Shown: positions 20,701 to 28,390 of the stretch, piece by piece
Layout: every line of letters starts with the position of its first letter
Position numbering within the stretch: the first letter of the stretch is position 1
Assembly (NCBI RefSeq): GCF_003202405.1
Contig: NZ_QJHL01000001.1
Location: 1,612,001 to 1,676,000 of the forward strand
Source of the DNA: Flavobacterium hydrophilum
Lineage (GTDB): Bacteria > Bacteroidota > Bacteroidia > Flavobacteriales > Flavobacteriaceae
Length of the DNA: 64,000 nucleotides
Reading direction: 5' to 3'
Notes under the pieces: model-generated
What the model was told of the DNA's origin: nothing
The model's database searches: none
The model's input: only the letters and a program-made list of their open reading frames with translations
Program-made: the position numbers and the translations under genes

Positions 20701-20850
20701 CTGGATATTTTCAGCTGTATCAAAGAAAATGAAGTAGTCAGAAAAGCAGAAGGAGACGGTGAAAATGCGGCTATGAAAACATTTAACGTGTCGTCCAAAA
20801 ATAAAGCTAACATCTTAGGGCAGCAGCTTTTACTTAATTTGTTGAAATAA
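17800..20850 (+). CDS. Divergent GH2-like secreted glycoside hydrolase
   Basis: The ATG at 17800 is chosen because it gives a clean signal peptide (through LLAQK, about residue 28) and clears the terminator at 17662-17699. Residues about 35-230 are a jelly-roll sugar-binding domain (ILHFESVRFRAEVFVNQKLAG), then an Ig-like sandwich, then a TIM barrel. The probable acid/base Glu is in YNMHNERG; a candidate nucleophile is in VYYGEEGAIG. The last about 180 residues look like a glutamine-amidotransferase-like or beta-sandwich extension. GH2 beta-galactosidase or beta-glucuronidase chemistry is the best guess; the true substrate is unknown. It closes the pectin operon. Confidence 0.75.
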   Translation: MSNTQKKLRFLPAVLLIFFSVTTLLAQKRMVQDISNNDWQLWLDPMAQWQNDVLYAPPANIRALPVNSPTGGWQAIEKGERKTVHLPATVEEFHWGWNKNPFGVSGNYLGISWFSTAVNVPSSMKGKRIILHFESVRFRAEVFVNQKLAGYDLINGTPFDVDITDYVTTGKSNKIDVRITDPNGNFDWRDSSNYMWGDYRTNPTHGFGGITGKVSIVATDNVFVNDIFIKNKPAINEIDAEISLTNTASEDFRGNVLLQVNERKSGKSVWEKSFSIEAVKGDNASQSFTIKVDNAKFWDVDNPNLYVLKASLKKDKEVKDIVEKKFGFRWFEVKEIDGDKQFYLNNKRIVIRTAISWGFWPVNGIAPSDELAKKQITDAKAIGLNMLNFHRTIGQTNVLDYADEMGLLYFQEPGGNQFPANQFNPKTASEKEQADFYFAARDEKFFRMIKRDRSHPSLVIYNMHNERGAEPQKKDSLQMLAGHKLDPTRIMTYNSSNGAIKMGPDPRFKLHLLPYDNQFYNYGWFDQHHAGGPGVYHDNLYSNPKKYAKYTDNKAEIVYYGEEGAIGTPPRLQLIRDEILKKGKEIGWESDDYLKWYDAYDDFLKKNDFQKSFPNVDSLTRKMGNVSFYYQGRTIENVRINNTIDGYAVNGWESMKLENHSGIVDNYRNLKGDPDLIARYNKPLYIAVKLTNKVLSVKDSTTVDFFIVNEKDIKGAFDLKVKAVNDKKETVWTKTIPVKVSGGIQYGELLSSKNTFVPQTEGYTKITADLVSKENVVIATGSDELFAVKLNKAKITSNLVVADTTGILAKYFDSEKIAYKDYKKGEPSGNCLVIGAFKPQQTGNPLVTDLLEWVNNGNTVVIVNDIDIWATYFAKKEAADYRGFKTLGTSWYGGNFFVKETKWFEGLPQSCVFNWEYQCFATYNKNRIGLRMFNGETIVGCVSDHKQEVYSALTVMPHGRGKIIFCALDIFSCIKENEVVRKAEGDGENAAMKTFNVSSKNKANILGQQLLLNLLK

Positions 20851-20869
20851 ACGGAATATTATTTTTTAG

Positions 20870-20912
20870 GAGCAGGAATCATAAAGCTTTTTTAGCAGCA
20901 TGGTTCCTGCTC
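20870..20912. terminator. Hairpin terminator between convergent genes
   Basis: GAGCAGGAATCAT pairs with ATGGTTCCTGCTC around a 17-base loop, followed by T-rich sequence. It ends the pectin locus and could serve both converging transcripts. Confidence 0.7.
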
Positions 20913-21003
20913 TTCATTTTATCTTTTCTTTTTTAAAGGAAAAAAGAAAAGGATGACACTACGATCAGGGCTAAAAAATGAAATTATAATTTAAAAATAA
21001 AAA

Positions 21004-22377
21004 CTAAGGAATTTGTTTTAATGGCAGAATAATTTTAAAAGTACTGCCTATTCCATATTTGCTCTCAACACAAATTTCGCCCTGGTGTATGCTTATAAAT
21101 TCAGTACAGAGTAATAATCCGAGACCGCTGCCTGTTTCATTTTCTGTTCCTCTTTGGATAACTTTTCTATTAATTTTAAATAATTTTTCTTTTATACCAT
21201 CCGGAATCCCAATTCCGTTATCAATTACAGATATTTCTGCATTTTGATCCTTTTTCAATAGCTTTACTTCAATTTTACCATTTTTACCAGTAAACTTAAT
21301 AGCATTGCTTAATAAATTTCGTAAAACAGTATCAATCATATTTTTATCGGCTTCAACTTCTATAAGATCGGCCGGTTCAAACAAAAGATCTATATTTTTG
21401 CTTAATGCTGTATTTTTATTCAGATCAATATTTTCTTCAATCAATACATTCAGCAATATTTTTTTTGGACTGAATGTAATCATTCCGGTTTGCACTCGCG
21501 ACCATTCCAACAGGTTTTCGAGTAATTTGTAGCTGTTTTTATTGGATTGATACAGCATTTCTGAAATGTCCCTGATTTCTTCCCGACTGTGTTTTTCTAT
21601 ATCTTCAGCCAATAATTCTGAAAGGGAAACAGCTGATCCTAATGGTCCTCTCAAATCATGTGATATAATAGAAAAAAATTGATTTTTGTCGTCCAGAAGT
21701 TTCTGAATTTTCTGGTCTTGTTTTTCTTTTACCAATAGCAAAAAACCAACAATCCCAACAAGGGACAATAGAAATAAACCAATACTATAAAAACTATCGA
21801 GAGTATTATAAGAAAAAAAGAGATTCTGTGGATCCATGTACCTGTAAATGGCACGTATTACAATCAGAATTTCAAATCCAATATAGCAAACCACATAGAA
21901 AGTCCTGAAAAAATTTTGTCCTTTTTCATTAAAATAATGAATTATAGGGGGTAAAAAAATAGCAAATAGCGCTATAGAAGCTATTAAAACCCGGGTATTG
22001 ATTGTACTTCCAAGTAAAGTTCCTATGTTGAAAACTAATATAGCAACGATAGTTATTCCTATTTGCAGTCTGTAGCTTTTCTTTGGATTTATTTTAAGAA
22101 CCGATAACATGGCTATTGTTTCGTAACAGCAGGCACAAAAAACAAGCGAATTAGCGATGTTGATTGAAATAAAATCGTCAATGATATTTCTTAAAATGAT
22201 CAGTATCCATGCAATGGTCAATAGTAGTTTCCCTAAACCAAACCATTTCAATATTTTTCTGTTATCAATCGTAGCATAGGAAAATGAATAACTGAAAATA
22301 AGAATGCAGGTAAAAAAATTGCCCCAAAAATAAAGTAAAAAAATTGTTTTTGGATCTACAGGTACAAGTACGGGCAT
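21004..22377 (-). CDS. Orphan membrane histidine kinase
   Basis: Seven or so hydrophobic segments fill residues 1-225, followed by a short linker, a HisKA domain with the H-box IISHDLRGPLG (His about 240), then HATPase with N-box RNLLSNAIKFT, G1 DNGIGIP and G2 GSGLGLLL. The start is set at the ATG of 22377 because a -7 element TATATTTG (22418 to 22411) overlaps the upstream TTG alternative at 22413. No response regulator is adjacent, so its partner is elsewhere. The N-terminal region is a 7TM-type sensor of unknown ligand. Its position beside the pectin locus may be chance. Confidence 0.88.
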   Translation of the reverse strand: MPVLVPVDPKTIFLLYFWGNFFTCILIFSYSFSYATIDNRKILKWFGLGKLLLTIAWILIILRNIIDDFISINIANSLVFCACCYETIAMLSVLKINPKKSYRLQIGITIVAILVFNIGTLLGSTINTRVLIASIALFAIFLPPIIHYFNEKGQNFFRTFYVVCYIGFEILIVIRAIYRYMDPQNLFFSYNTLDSFYSIGLFLLSLVGIVGFLLLVKEKQDQKIQKLLDDKNQFFSIISHDLRGPLGSAVSLSELLAEDIEKHSREEIRDISEMLYQSNKNSYKLLENLLEWSRVQTGMITFSPKKILLNVLIEENIDLNKNTALSKNIDLLFEPADLIEVEADKNMIDTVLRNLLSNAIKFTGKNGKIEVKLLKKDQNAEISVIDNGIGIPDGIKEKLFKINRKVIQRGTENETGSGLGLLLCTEFISIHQGEICVESKYGIGSTFKIILPLKQIP

Positions 22378-22410
22378 TATTTGATTGGGGCTTATTAAAA
22401 ATAGAAAGGG

Positions 22411-22418
22411 CAAATATA
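22411..22418 (-). promoter_or_regulatory. -7 element of the histidine kinase promoter
   Basis: TATATTTG on the minus strand, matching the Bacteroidota consensus TAnnTTTG, 34 bases before the chosen ATG. No clear -33 box was found. Confidence 0.5.
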
Positions 22419-22504
22419 CAAATTAAGCTAATAATAATTTGTAGAAATCACTGATTATGAAAGCTTTTAAGTCCTCTATGAAAACGAGTATTCAAATAAG
22501 GCTC

Positions 22505-23416
22505 TTAATTATGGAAAATTTGTACTTTTTTAAAAGATTTCTTTTTAGGGATAATTTTTAAACCTAATAACCTCCAAAAACTTTTTTTATTAATCCCCTT
22601 TTTATTAAAATAAAAAATATCGGGTATGGGTTGAGTTACTGTCTGGTCCTCACATTCGGCTTTGTATTTTATCATATCATAAAACAGACACTCCTTTTTG
22701 TTAGAAAATATTACACGACCATTATCCCATCTCATTTTATCATTCATGGTTCTATGGAAATAAGATTCAAAAAGAACCTTAATTCTCCCTTCTTTCTGAG
22801 CTTTACAGACTACATGAGTCATGCTTCTGTGGTTTGGAAAGTCAAAAACTGACACGCCGGGTGTTTGCAATTCATCATATAAAGAATTACACTCATCAAA
22901 ACCTGTCCATTCCGGGGAAGAAAATACTTTTTGATAATCCGGACTTTCCATAAATAAAGTCCTCATGAAATAATTATTGCGGTACAAGCAAAATGTTCCA
23001 GTTATGAAGTTTTTATGTGAATTTATAAGATCGTAATTATTTAAAATATCAGGAGTAATAAACCCTCTTATATTCCCATAAACCATGTCAATGTCTCCAT
23101 GTCCCCAAAAATCATATTTTTCAAAAATATCCTCATACAAAAATCCATAAGCAGGCTTGAAATCACATAATTTATAAGGTTTATCGAAATTCAATTCAAA
23201 ACCGAATTTTTTAGCTGCCAAAGTTTTGAATTCATCTAATGGCTGGTGCACTATAATAACATTTGATGGTTTATTTGGAATTTCTTGTGTGTTACCGGTT
23301 ACAATTATAAAATCTATCGTTGGATTAGCAATACACGATTTGATGAAATAGGGAAAATACCAAGGGTAATCTCCGTGCCAACAGGTAATTAAAGCTATAG
23401 AATGCTGTATATTCAT
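22505..23416 (-). CDS. DUF6625-like glycosyltransferase-fold protein
   Basis: No signal peptide. The N-terminal strand pattern (SIALITCWHGDYPWYFPYFIKSC) and a central GHGDIDMVYGNI segment with a DxD-like motif resemble GT-A fold glycosyltransferases. The family is annotated DUF6625 and is found near envelope polysaccharide genes. Predicted role: adding a sugar in surface glycan or LPS assembly in the cytoplasm. It is isolated here, with no other polysaccharide genes around it. Function is inference; the coding call itself is firm. Confidence 0.7.
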   Translation of the reverse strand: MNIQHSIALITCWHGDYPWYFPYFIKSCIANPTIDFIIVTGNTQEIPNKPSNVIIVHQPLDEFKTLAAKKFGFELNFDKPYKLCDFKPAYGFLYEDIFEKYDFWGHGDIDMVYGNIRGFITPDILNNYDLINSHKNFITGTFCLYRNNYFMRTLFMESPDYQKVFSSPEWTGFDECNSLYDELQTPGVSVFDFPNHRSMTHVVCKAQKEGRIKVLFESYFHRTMNDKMRWDNGRVIFSNKKECLFYDMIKYKAECEDQTVTQPIPDIFYFNKKGINKKSFWRLLGLKIIPKKKSFKKVQIFHN

Positions 23417-23760
23417 TGTGTTAATCTATTTATTTAATTGTAGTATTCAATAAGAGAAATTGTAATAAGCTCTGTAATTATTGCGATTTGGGAGCTAAAG
23501 TAAGTTGTATTTTTGGAATTTTCAGTATTAAGATTAATGTTTATTACTAATAATAAATTACCGATAACTTCTATTCGTTTTCTAAAAGTTCCTTTATAAA
23601 AATAGATACTCATTCAAAGTCTTTTTTAGAAGATGGCATTTTTTAGATTTAGTTTATTTTTTAACAAAAAATTAACCATTATAATAATGGAACGATCGTT
23701 CCGTTATTATACCTTTGTACCATAATAATTAAATAATCAATAATTTAAAACAGAATAAAA
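23417..23760. other. Intergenic region with operator and promoter
   Basis: Divergent spacer of 344 bases. It holds the palindromic operator and the -7 box for the downstream SDR gene; the remaining AT-rich sequence shows nothing else recognisable. Confidence 0.6.
23685..23717 (+). promoter_or_regulatory. TetR-type operator and promoter of the SDR gene
   Basis: GGAACGATCGTTCC (23689-23702) is a perfect 14-bp palindrome whose flanks ATAATAAT and GTTATTAT extend the symmetry to 30 bases with one mismatched pair. The -7 element TACCTTTG follows at 23710-23717. The operator covers the spacer toward -33, so binding would block RNA polymerase. Confidence 0.8.
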
Positions 23761-24513
23761 ATGAAAAACTTAGAAAACAAAGTAGCTATCGTAACAGGTG
23801 GAAACAGCGGAATAGGGTATGCAACAGCAGCCGAATTAGCAGCAAAAGGTGCGAAAGTAATTATAACAGGCAGAAATAAAGAAGCTTTACTTAAAGCGGA
23901 AACAGAATTAAATGTTGTCGGAATTGTTGCAGATCAATCAGATTTAAAATCAATTGACAACCTGATTGAAGAGGTAAAAACACAATTTGGCAAAATTGAT
24001 ATAGTATTTTTAAATGCAGGAATTGCTTCTTTTGCCCCATTAGAATCAGCTTCAGAAGAGCATTATGACAGCATCATGAATGTGAATGTAAAAGGGGTTT
24101 ACTTTACTGTTCAAAAATTACTGCCAATTTTAAATGATGGAGGTTCTATTATTTTCAATACGTCGATAAATGCTCACGTTGGTATGCAAAACTCTAGTGT
24201 TTATGCCGCAAGTAAAGCTGCTGTTTTGTCTTTAAACCGTGTTTTTGCTTCTGAACTGGCATCTAGAAAGATTAGGGTAAATGCAGTTTCACCAGGTCCT
24301 GTTGCAACTCCGCTGTATGGTAAATTAGGTTTAGAAAAAGAAGAAGTAGAAGGTTTTGGAACTGTGCTAGGAGAAAAGATTTTACTGAAACGTTTCGGAC
24401 AGGCTTCAGAAATTGCAAAAACTGTTGGATTTTTAGCTTCTGATGATGCTTCTTTTATTACAGGAACAGAAATTGTCATTGATGGCGGACTTACAGTAAA
24501 TCAGGTAGTATAA
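23761..24513 (+). CDS. SDR-family NAD(P)-dependent oxidoreductase
   Basis: Classical short-chain dehydrogenase of 250 residues. It has the Rossmann motif TGGNSGIGYA (about 12-21), NAGIA, the catalytic Tyr and Lys in YAASK and the C-terminal DGGLTV. The substrate is unknown. It is controlled by the palindrome at 23689 and followed 73 bases later by a TetR gene carrying the same operator. This arrangement is typical of inducible detoxification of carbonyl compounds or quinones. Confidence 0.93.
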   Translation: MKNLENKVAIVTGGNSGIGYATAAELAAKGAKVIITGRNKEALLKAETELNVVGIVADQSDLKSIDNLIEEVKTQFGKIDIVFLNAGIASFAPLESASEEHYDSIMNVNVKGVYFTVQKLLPILNDGGSIIFNTSINAHVGMQNSSVYAASKAAVLSLNRVFASELASRKIRVNAVSPGPVATPLYGKLGLEKEEVEGFGTVLGEKILLKRFGQASEIAKTVGFLASDDASFITGTEIVIDGGLTVNQVV

Positions 24514-24530
24514 TTTTTTTGACTAATTCA

Positions 24531-24560
24531 GGAATGATTGTTCCGTATTTTATATCTTTG
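24531..24560 (+). promoter_or_regulatory. Second copy of the operator, with the tetR promoter
   Basis: GGAATGATTGTTCC (24531-24544) differs from the SDR operator by two T-for-C changes. It is followed by -7 TATCTTTG at 24553-24560, with nearly the same spacing. This indicates autoregulation by the TetR protein. Confidence 0.75.
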
Positions 24561-24586
24561 TATAAGAATTTTTAAATTTTATTATA

Positions 24587-25168
24587 ATGGCCAGAACGAA
24601 AGAATTTAATGAAGATCAGGCTTTGGATAAAGCCATAGAGATTTTTTGGCACAAGGGGTATAACGGAACGTCTGCTCAGGATTTAGTAAGCCATTTAAGT
24701 CTAAGCCGTTCGAGCCTGTATGATACATTTGGAGACAAGCAAAAGCTATTTGTAAAATCGCTGTTACGTTATCAGAAAAAGGCACAAGACCAAATTATAA
24801 AGCTTTTTGAGGAATCCGAAAATATCAGGCAAACTTTAAAGGATATTTTTAAACAGGCAGTATTGGAAAGTTTAGAAGATCGCATTACAAAAGGTTGCTT
24901 TATGGTAAACTCGTCTGTTGAATTAGCTATGCATGATGAAGAAATTGCAAAGATTGTAAAAAATAATGGGCAGATTATGGAAGAAGTTTTTACGAAAGCA
25001 ATCCAAAAAGGGCAGAATTTGAAGCAAATTTCAGATAAAACCGATGCCAGGGCATTGGCCAGATTCATTTTCAATAACTATTCCGGAATTCGTGTTTTGG
25101 CGCGATCAGGAGAAAGAGACAAACAAGTTTATGATGATATTGTAAAGTCGATATTTTCAGCATTATAA
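24587..25168 (+). CDS. TetR/AcrR-family repressor
   Basis: 193 residues. The helix-turn-helix is in residues about 8-50 (EIFWHKGYNGTSAQDLVSHL, then LSRSSLYDTFGDKQKLF), with a helical ligand-binding C-terminal half. Near-identical palindromes sit in its own promoter and in that of the upstream SDR gene, so it probably represses both. The inducer is unknown. The transcript ends near a stem-loop at 25187-25220. Confidence 0.92.
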   Translation: MARTKEFNEDQALDKAIEIFWHKGYNGTSAQDLVSHLSLSRSSLYDTFGDKQKLFVKSLLRYQKKAQDQIIKLFEESENIRQTLKDIFKQAVLESLEDRITKGCFMVNSSVELAMHDEEIAKIVKNNGQIMEEVFTKAIQKGQNLKQISDKTDARALARFIFNNYSGIRVLARSGERDKQVYDDIVKSIFSAL

Positions 25169-25542
25169 ATAATTTAAGAACATTAAAACAGCCTCAATTA
25201 TGAAAATAATTGGGGCTGTTGGTTTATAAGCTGTTTCATTCTGAATCGCAATGAGGACAACTAGTATTCAAAAGCGCTTCAAATGATTAAACTTCAGATT
25301 AGTAACTACATAAAAGCATTAATTTTAAATTATTTGTAAATATAAAGTGTAGTTAGAAAAAAAATGTCGTTTTTTGTAAGTGTGTTTTATACAATTATAA
25401 ATAATTTTACTAAAAAACACATAAGAGCGGGGGAATAGCGCTATATCTTGACATCTTAAATTATTTTCATCAATAGACTTAAGGTCAAAATAAAACTATT
25501 TCACAATATATCTTTACGACTAACCATAAAACCAACCCAACC
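25169..25542. other. Intergenic region with stem-loop
   Basis: 374 bases. AACAGCCTCAATTA (from 25187) pairs with TAATTGGGGCTGTT (to 25220) with one G-T pair, probably terminating tetR although the T run is poor. TATCTTTA at 25509-25516 is a possible -7 box for the GH39 gene. Nothing else is seen. Confidence 0.55.
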
Positions 25543-27225
25543 ATGCGAAAAGTATTAAAGTATTGTATTACTGTTCTTTTGCTCCAATCATTTACAACAT
25601 CAATTTATGCGCAAAGTCCTGAAATTAAAGTAGACCTTAAGCAGGAAATTGCAGATATGAAACCTGTATGGGCCTGGTTTGGTTATGATGAGCCTAATTA
25701 TACTTACATGAAAGACGGCAAAAAACTCCTTAGCGAAATTGCTGCACTAAGTAAGGTTCCGGTTTATGTACGTACGCATAGTCTGCTCGTAACTGGTGAT
25801 GGAGTTGCGGCATTAAAATGGGGTTCTACTAATGCTTATACAGAAGACAGTAATGGAAATCCTATATACAACTGGAGAATTGTGGACAGTATTTTTGATA
25901 CTTATGTTTCCCGGGGAATGAAACCTTTGGCACAAATAGGGTTCATGCCCGAAGCATTGTCTACACATCCTGTTCCATACAGACATTACTGGAAACCCGG
26001 TGATCCTTACACTGATATTATTACCGGATGGGCTTATCCGCCGAAAGATTATGATAAATGGAGAAATCTGGTTTATGAATGGGTTAAACATTCGGTTGAA
26101 CGTTATGGACAAAAAGAAGTAGAAAGCTGGTATTGGGAAGTTTGGAATGAACCAAACGGACATTACTGGAAAGGTACACGTGAAGAATTTTTTAAGATGT
26201 ATGATTATGCAGCAGACGGATTAAAAAAAGCACTCCCAACTGCAAAAATTGGAGGTATAAATATTGCAGGCACAAGAGGTAAGGGAGCTCAGGAGTGGAC
26301 AAATGATTTTATTAAACATTGTATCAGTGGTTTCAATTATGCTACAGGCAAAACAGGTTCACCCATGGATGCCATTCTTTTTCATGCAAAAGGTTCTCCT
26401 AAACTAGTTGACGGAGCAGTTCGGATGGATATGGCGCCCCAATTAAATGATATCCAGACCGGATTTAAGCTTACGATGTCATATCCGGAAACAAAAGATC
26501 TTCCGATTATCATAGGTGAGTCGGATCCGGAAGGCTGTGCAGCTTGTGGAATGGCTACTAATCCTGAAAATGCTTACCGAAATGGTACCATGTACTCCAG
26601 TTATACAGCGGCATCTTTTGCACGAAAATATATTTTAGCAGATCAGACAAAAGCCAATTTTCTGGGAGCAGTATCCTGGTCTTTCGAATTTGAAGATCAG
26701 CCATGGTTTTATGGTTTCCGTGATCTTGCAACGAATGGAGTTGACAAGCCTGTATTGAACGTTTTCAGAATGTTTGGAATGATGTCCGGGAAACGTTTAA
26801 ACGTGACAAGTAATCGTATGTACCCAATAGAAGAAGTCCTAAAATCAAGTATCCGTGGTGATCAGTCAGACATTGGAGCACTGGCAAGCAAAGATGCAAA
26901 GTCTGCCGCAGTAATGATATGGAATTATCATGATGCTGATAAAACGGGTCCAATGGAAATCGTAAATGTTGCTATTGAAAATATTCCCTCTAAAAAAGTT
27001 ACGCTTACTATTTATTTAATTGACAAGGAAAACAGCAATTCATATGAAGTCTGGAAAAAAATGGGCTCACCCAAAAATCCAACACAACAACAGATCGATA
27101 CTCTTGAAAAATCCGGTAAACTAAAATCTATATCCACCAGGAAAATAAAAATTACAGACGGTAAAACAGCCGTACAAGTACAAATGGAACGTCAGGCTGT
27201 AGCTTTAATAAAGCTTGATTTGTAA
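25543..27225 (+). CDS. GH39-like secreted glycoside hydrolase
   Basis: A signal peptide ends near IYAQS (residue 24), followed by a TIM barrel. The acid/base Glu is in WEVWNEPNG (about 205) and the likely nucleophile is in IIIGESDPEG (about 325), both typical of clan A enzymes such as beta-xylosidases of GH39. The C-terminal about 150 residues form a small beta-sandwich. It lies upstream of a GH43 and a DUF4861 gene with the same orientation, suggesting attack on xylose- or arabinose-decorated pectin or on a hemicellulose. The GC..CG segment EGCAACG beside the nucleophile is unusual and may form a disulfide. Confidence 0.8.
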   Translation: MRKVLKYCITVLLLQSFTTSIYAQSPEIKVDLKQEIADMKPVWAWFGYDEPNYTYMKDGKKLLSEIAALSKVPVYVRTHSLLVTGDGVAALKWGSTNAYTEDSNGNPIYNWRIVDSIFDTYVSRGMKPLAQIGFMPEALSTHPVPYRHYWKPGDPYTDIITGWAYPPKDYDKWRNLVYEWVKHSVERYGQKEVESWYWEVWNEPNGHYWKGTREEFFKMYDYAADGLKKALPTAKIGGINIAGTRGKGAQEWTNDFIKHCISGFNYATGKTGSPMDAILFHAKGSPKLVDGAVRMDMAPQLNDIQTGFKLTMSYPETKDLPIIIGESDPEGCAACGMATNPENAYRNGTMYSSYTAASFARKYILADQTKANFLGAVSWSFEFEDQPWFYGFRDLATNGVDKPVLNVFRMFGMMSGKRLNVTSNRMYPIEEVLKSSIRGDQSDIGALASKDAKSAAVMIWNYHDADKTGPMEIVNVAIENIPSKKVTLTIYLIDKENSNSYEVWKKMGSPKNPTQQQIDTLEKSGKLKSISTRKIKITDGKTAVQVQMERQAVALIKLDL

Positions 27226-27350
27226 TATAAAACACCTGTTGTTTTATAGAATTATCTTAAAGAAAAAAGTAAGGTAATTTACTTTAAACAATAGAATTAA
27301 AACATTTTACAGATTACAAATTACATTTTACAACTTACAAAGAAATAAGC

Positions 27351-28355
27351 ATGAAATTAATTAGAATTTTCGTTTTGGCAATAATGGCTGTAATCAATCC
27401 ATTTCAAGGCAATTCACAATCCATTACATTTAATAATCCAATTGCAGAACAGAGAGCTGATCCGTGGGTACATAAAACAGATACAGGTGAATATTATTTA
27501 ATTGCCACAGTTCCCGAATATGACCGAATAGTAATACGAAAAGCCACCAGCATAAACGGTTTAAAAGAAGCAAAAGACAAAGAAGTCTGGCATAAACATG
27601 AAAAAGGGGTGATGGGCAGCCATATCTGGGCTCCTGAATTGCACAGGATAGACGGAAAATGGTATATCTATTTCGCTGCAGGTGAGTCTGAAAATATCTG
27701 GAATATCAGGATTTGGGTGCTGTCTAATCCTTCAGTGAATCCTATGGAAGGCAAATGGACAGAAGAAGGGCAGTTGAAAACGCAAAAAGAATCATTTTCA
27801 TTAGACGCTACAACTTTTGAACATAAAGGCAAAAGATATCTTATTTGGGCACAAAATGTAAGAGGAGGAAACCACGGTACAGCTTTGGTTTTATCCGAAA
27901 TGAAAAATCCGACAACCCTAACAGGTCCTGAAGTGATTTTAACAGAACCTGAATTTAGCTGGGAAAGAGAAAAATATAACGTAAACGAAGGTCCTGCCGT
28001 AATAAAAAAGAACGGAAAAATATTTGTAACGTATTCTGCCAGTGCAACAAACCACAATTATTGCATGGGTTTGTTATGGATCAATGAAAATACGGATTTG
28101 CTTGACATTGCAAATTGGCAAAAATCTCCCGGTCCTGTTTTTTATACGAATGAAGAACTGAAAAGATACGGCCCCGGTCACAATTCATTTACCACCAGCG
28201 AAGACGGAAAATCAACAATAATGATTTATCATGCAAGAGATTATAAAGAAATTCAGGGGCATGAATTATCCGATAAAAATCGCGCAACAAGAGCAAGAGT
28301 TGTAGAATTTACAAAAAGTGGTTTTCCTGATTTTATGCAGAATAAAAATGATTAA
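27351..28355 (+). CDS. Compact GH43 hydrolase (arabinofuranosidase-like)
   Basis: 334 residues: a signal peptide to about residue 23 and a single five-bladed propeller with no accessory domain. Catalytic positions are the base in RADPWV, the Asp in FSLDATTFEHKGKRYLIW and the acid in NVNEGPAVIKKNGK. The HIWAPELHRIDGKWYIYFAAG blade is diagnostic. It is probably an exo-acting alpha-L-arabinofuranosidase by resemblance; specificity is not certain. It is co-oriented with GH39 (125-base gap) and the DUF4861 gene (35-base gap). Confidence 0.88.
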   Translation: MKLIRIFVLAIMAVINPFQGNSQSITFNNPIAEQRADPWVHKTDTGEYYLIATVPEYDRIVIRKATSINGLKEAKDKEVWHKHEKGVMGSHIWAPELHRIDGKWYIYFAAGESENIWNIRIWVLSNPSVNPMEGKWTEEGQLKTQKESFSLDATTFEHKGKRYLIWAQNVRGGNHGTALVLSEMKNPTTLTGPEVILTEPEFSWEREKYNVNEGPAVIKKNGKIFVTYSASATNHNYCMGLLWINENTDLLDIANWQKSPGPVFYTNEELKRYGPGHNSFTTSEDGKSTIMIYHARDYKEIQGHELSDKNRATRARVVEFTKSGFPDFMQNKND

Positions 28356-28390
28356 TATTATTTGTACTATAATAATCTAAAAGAATATTC

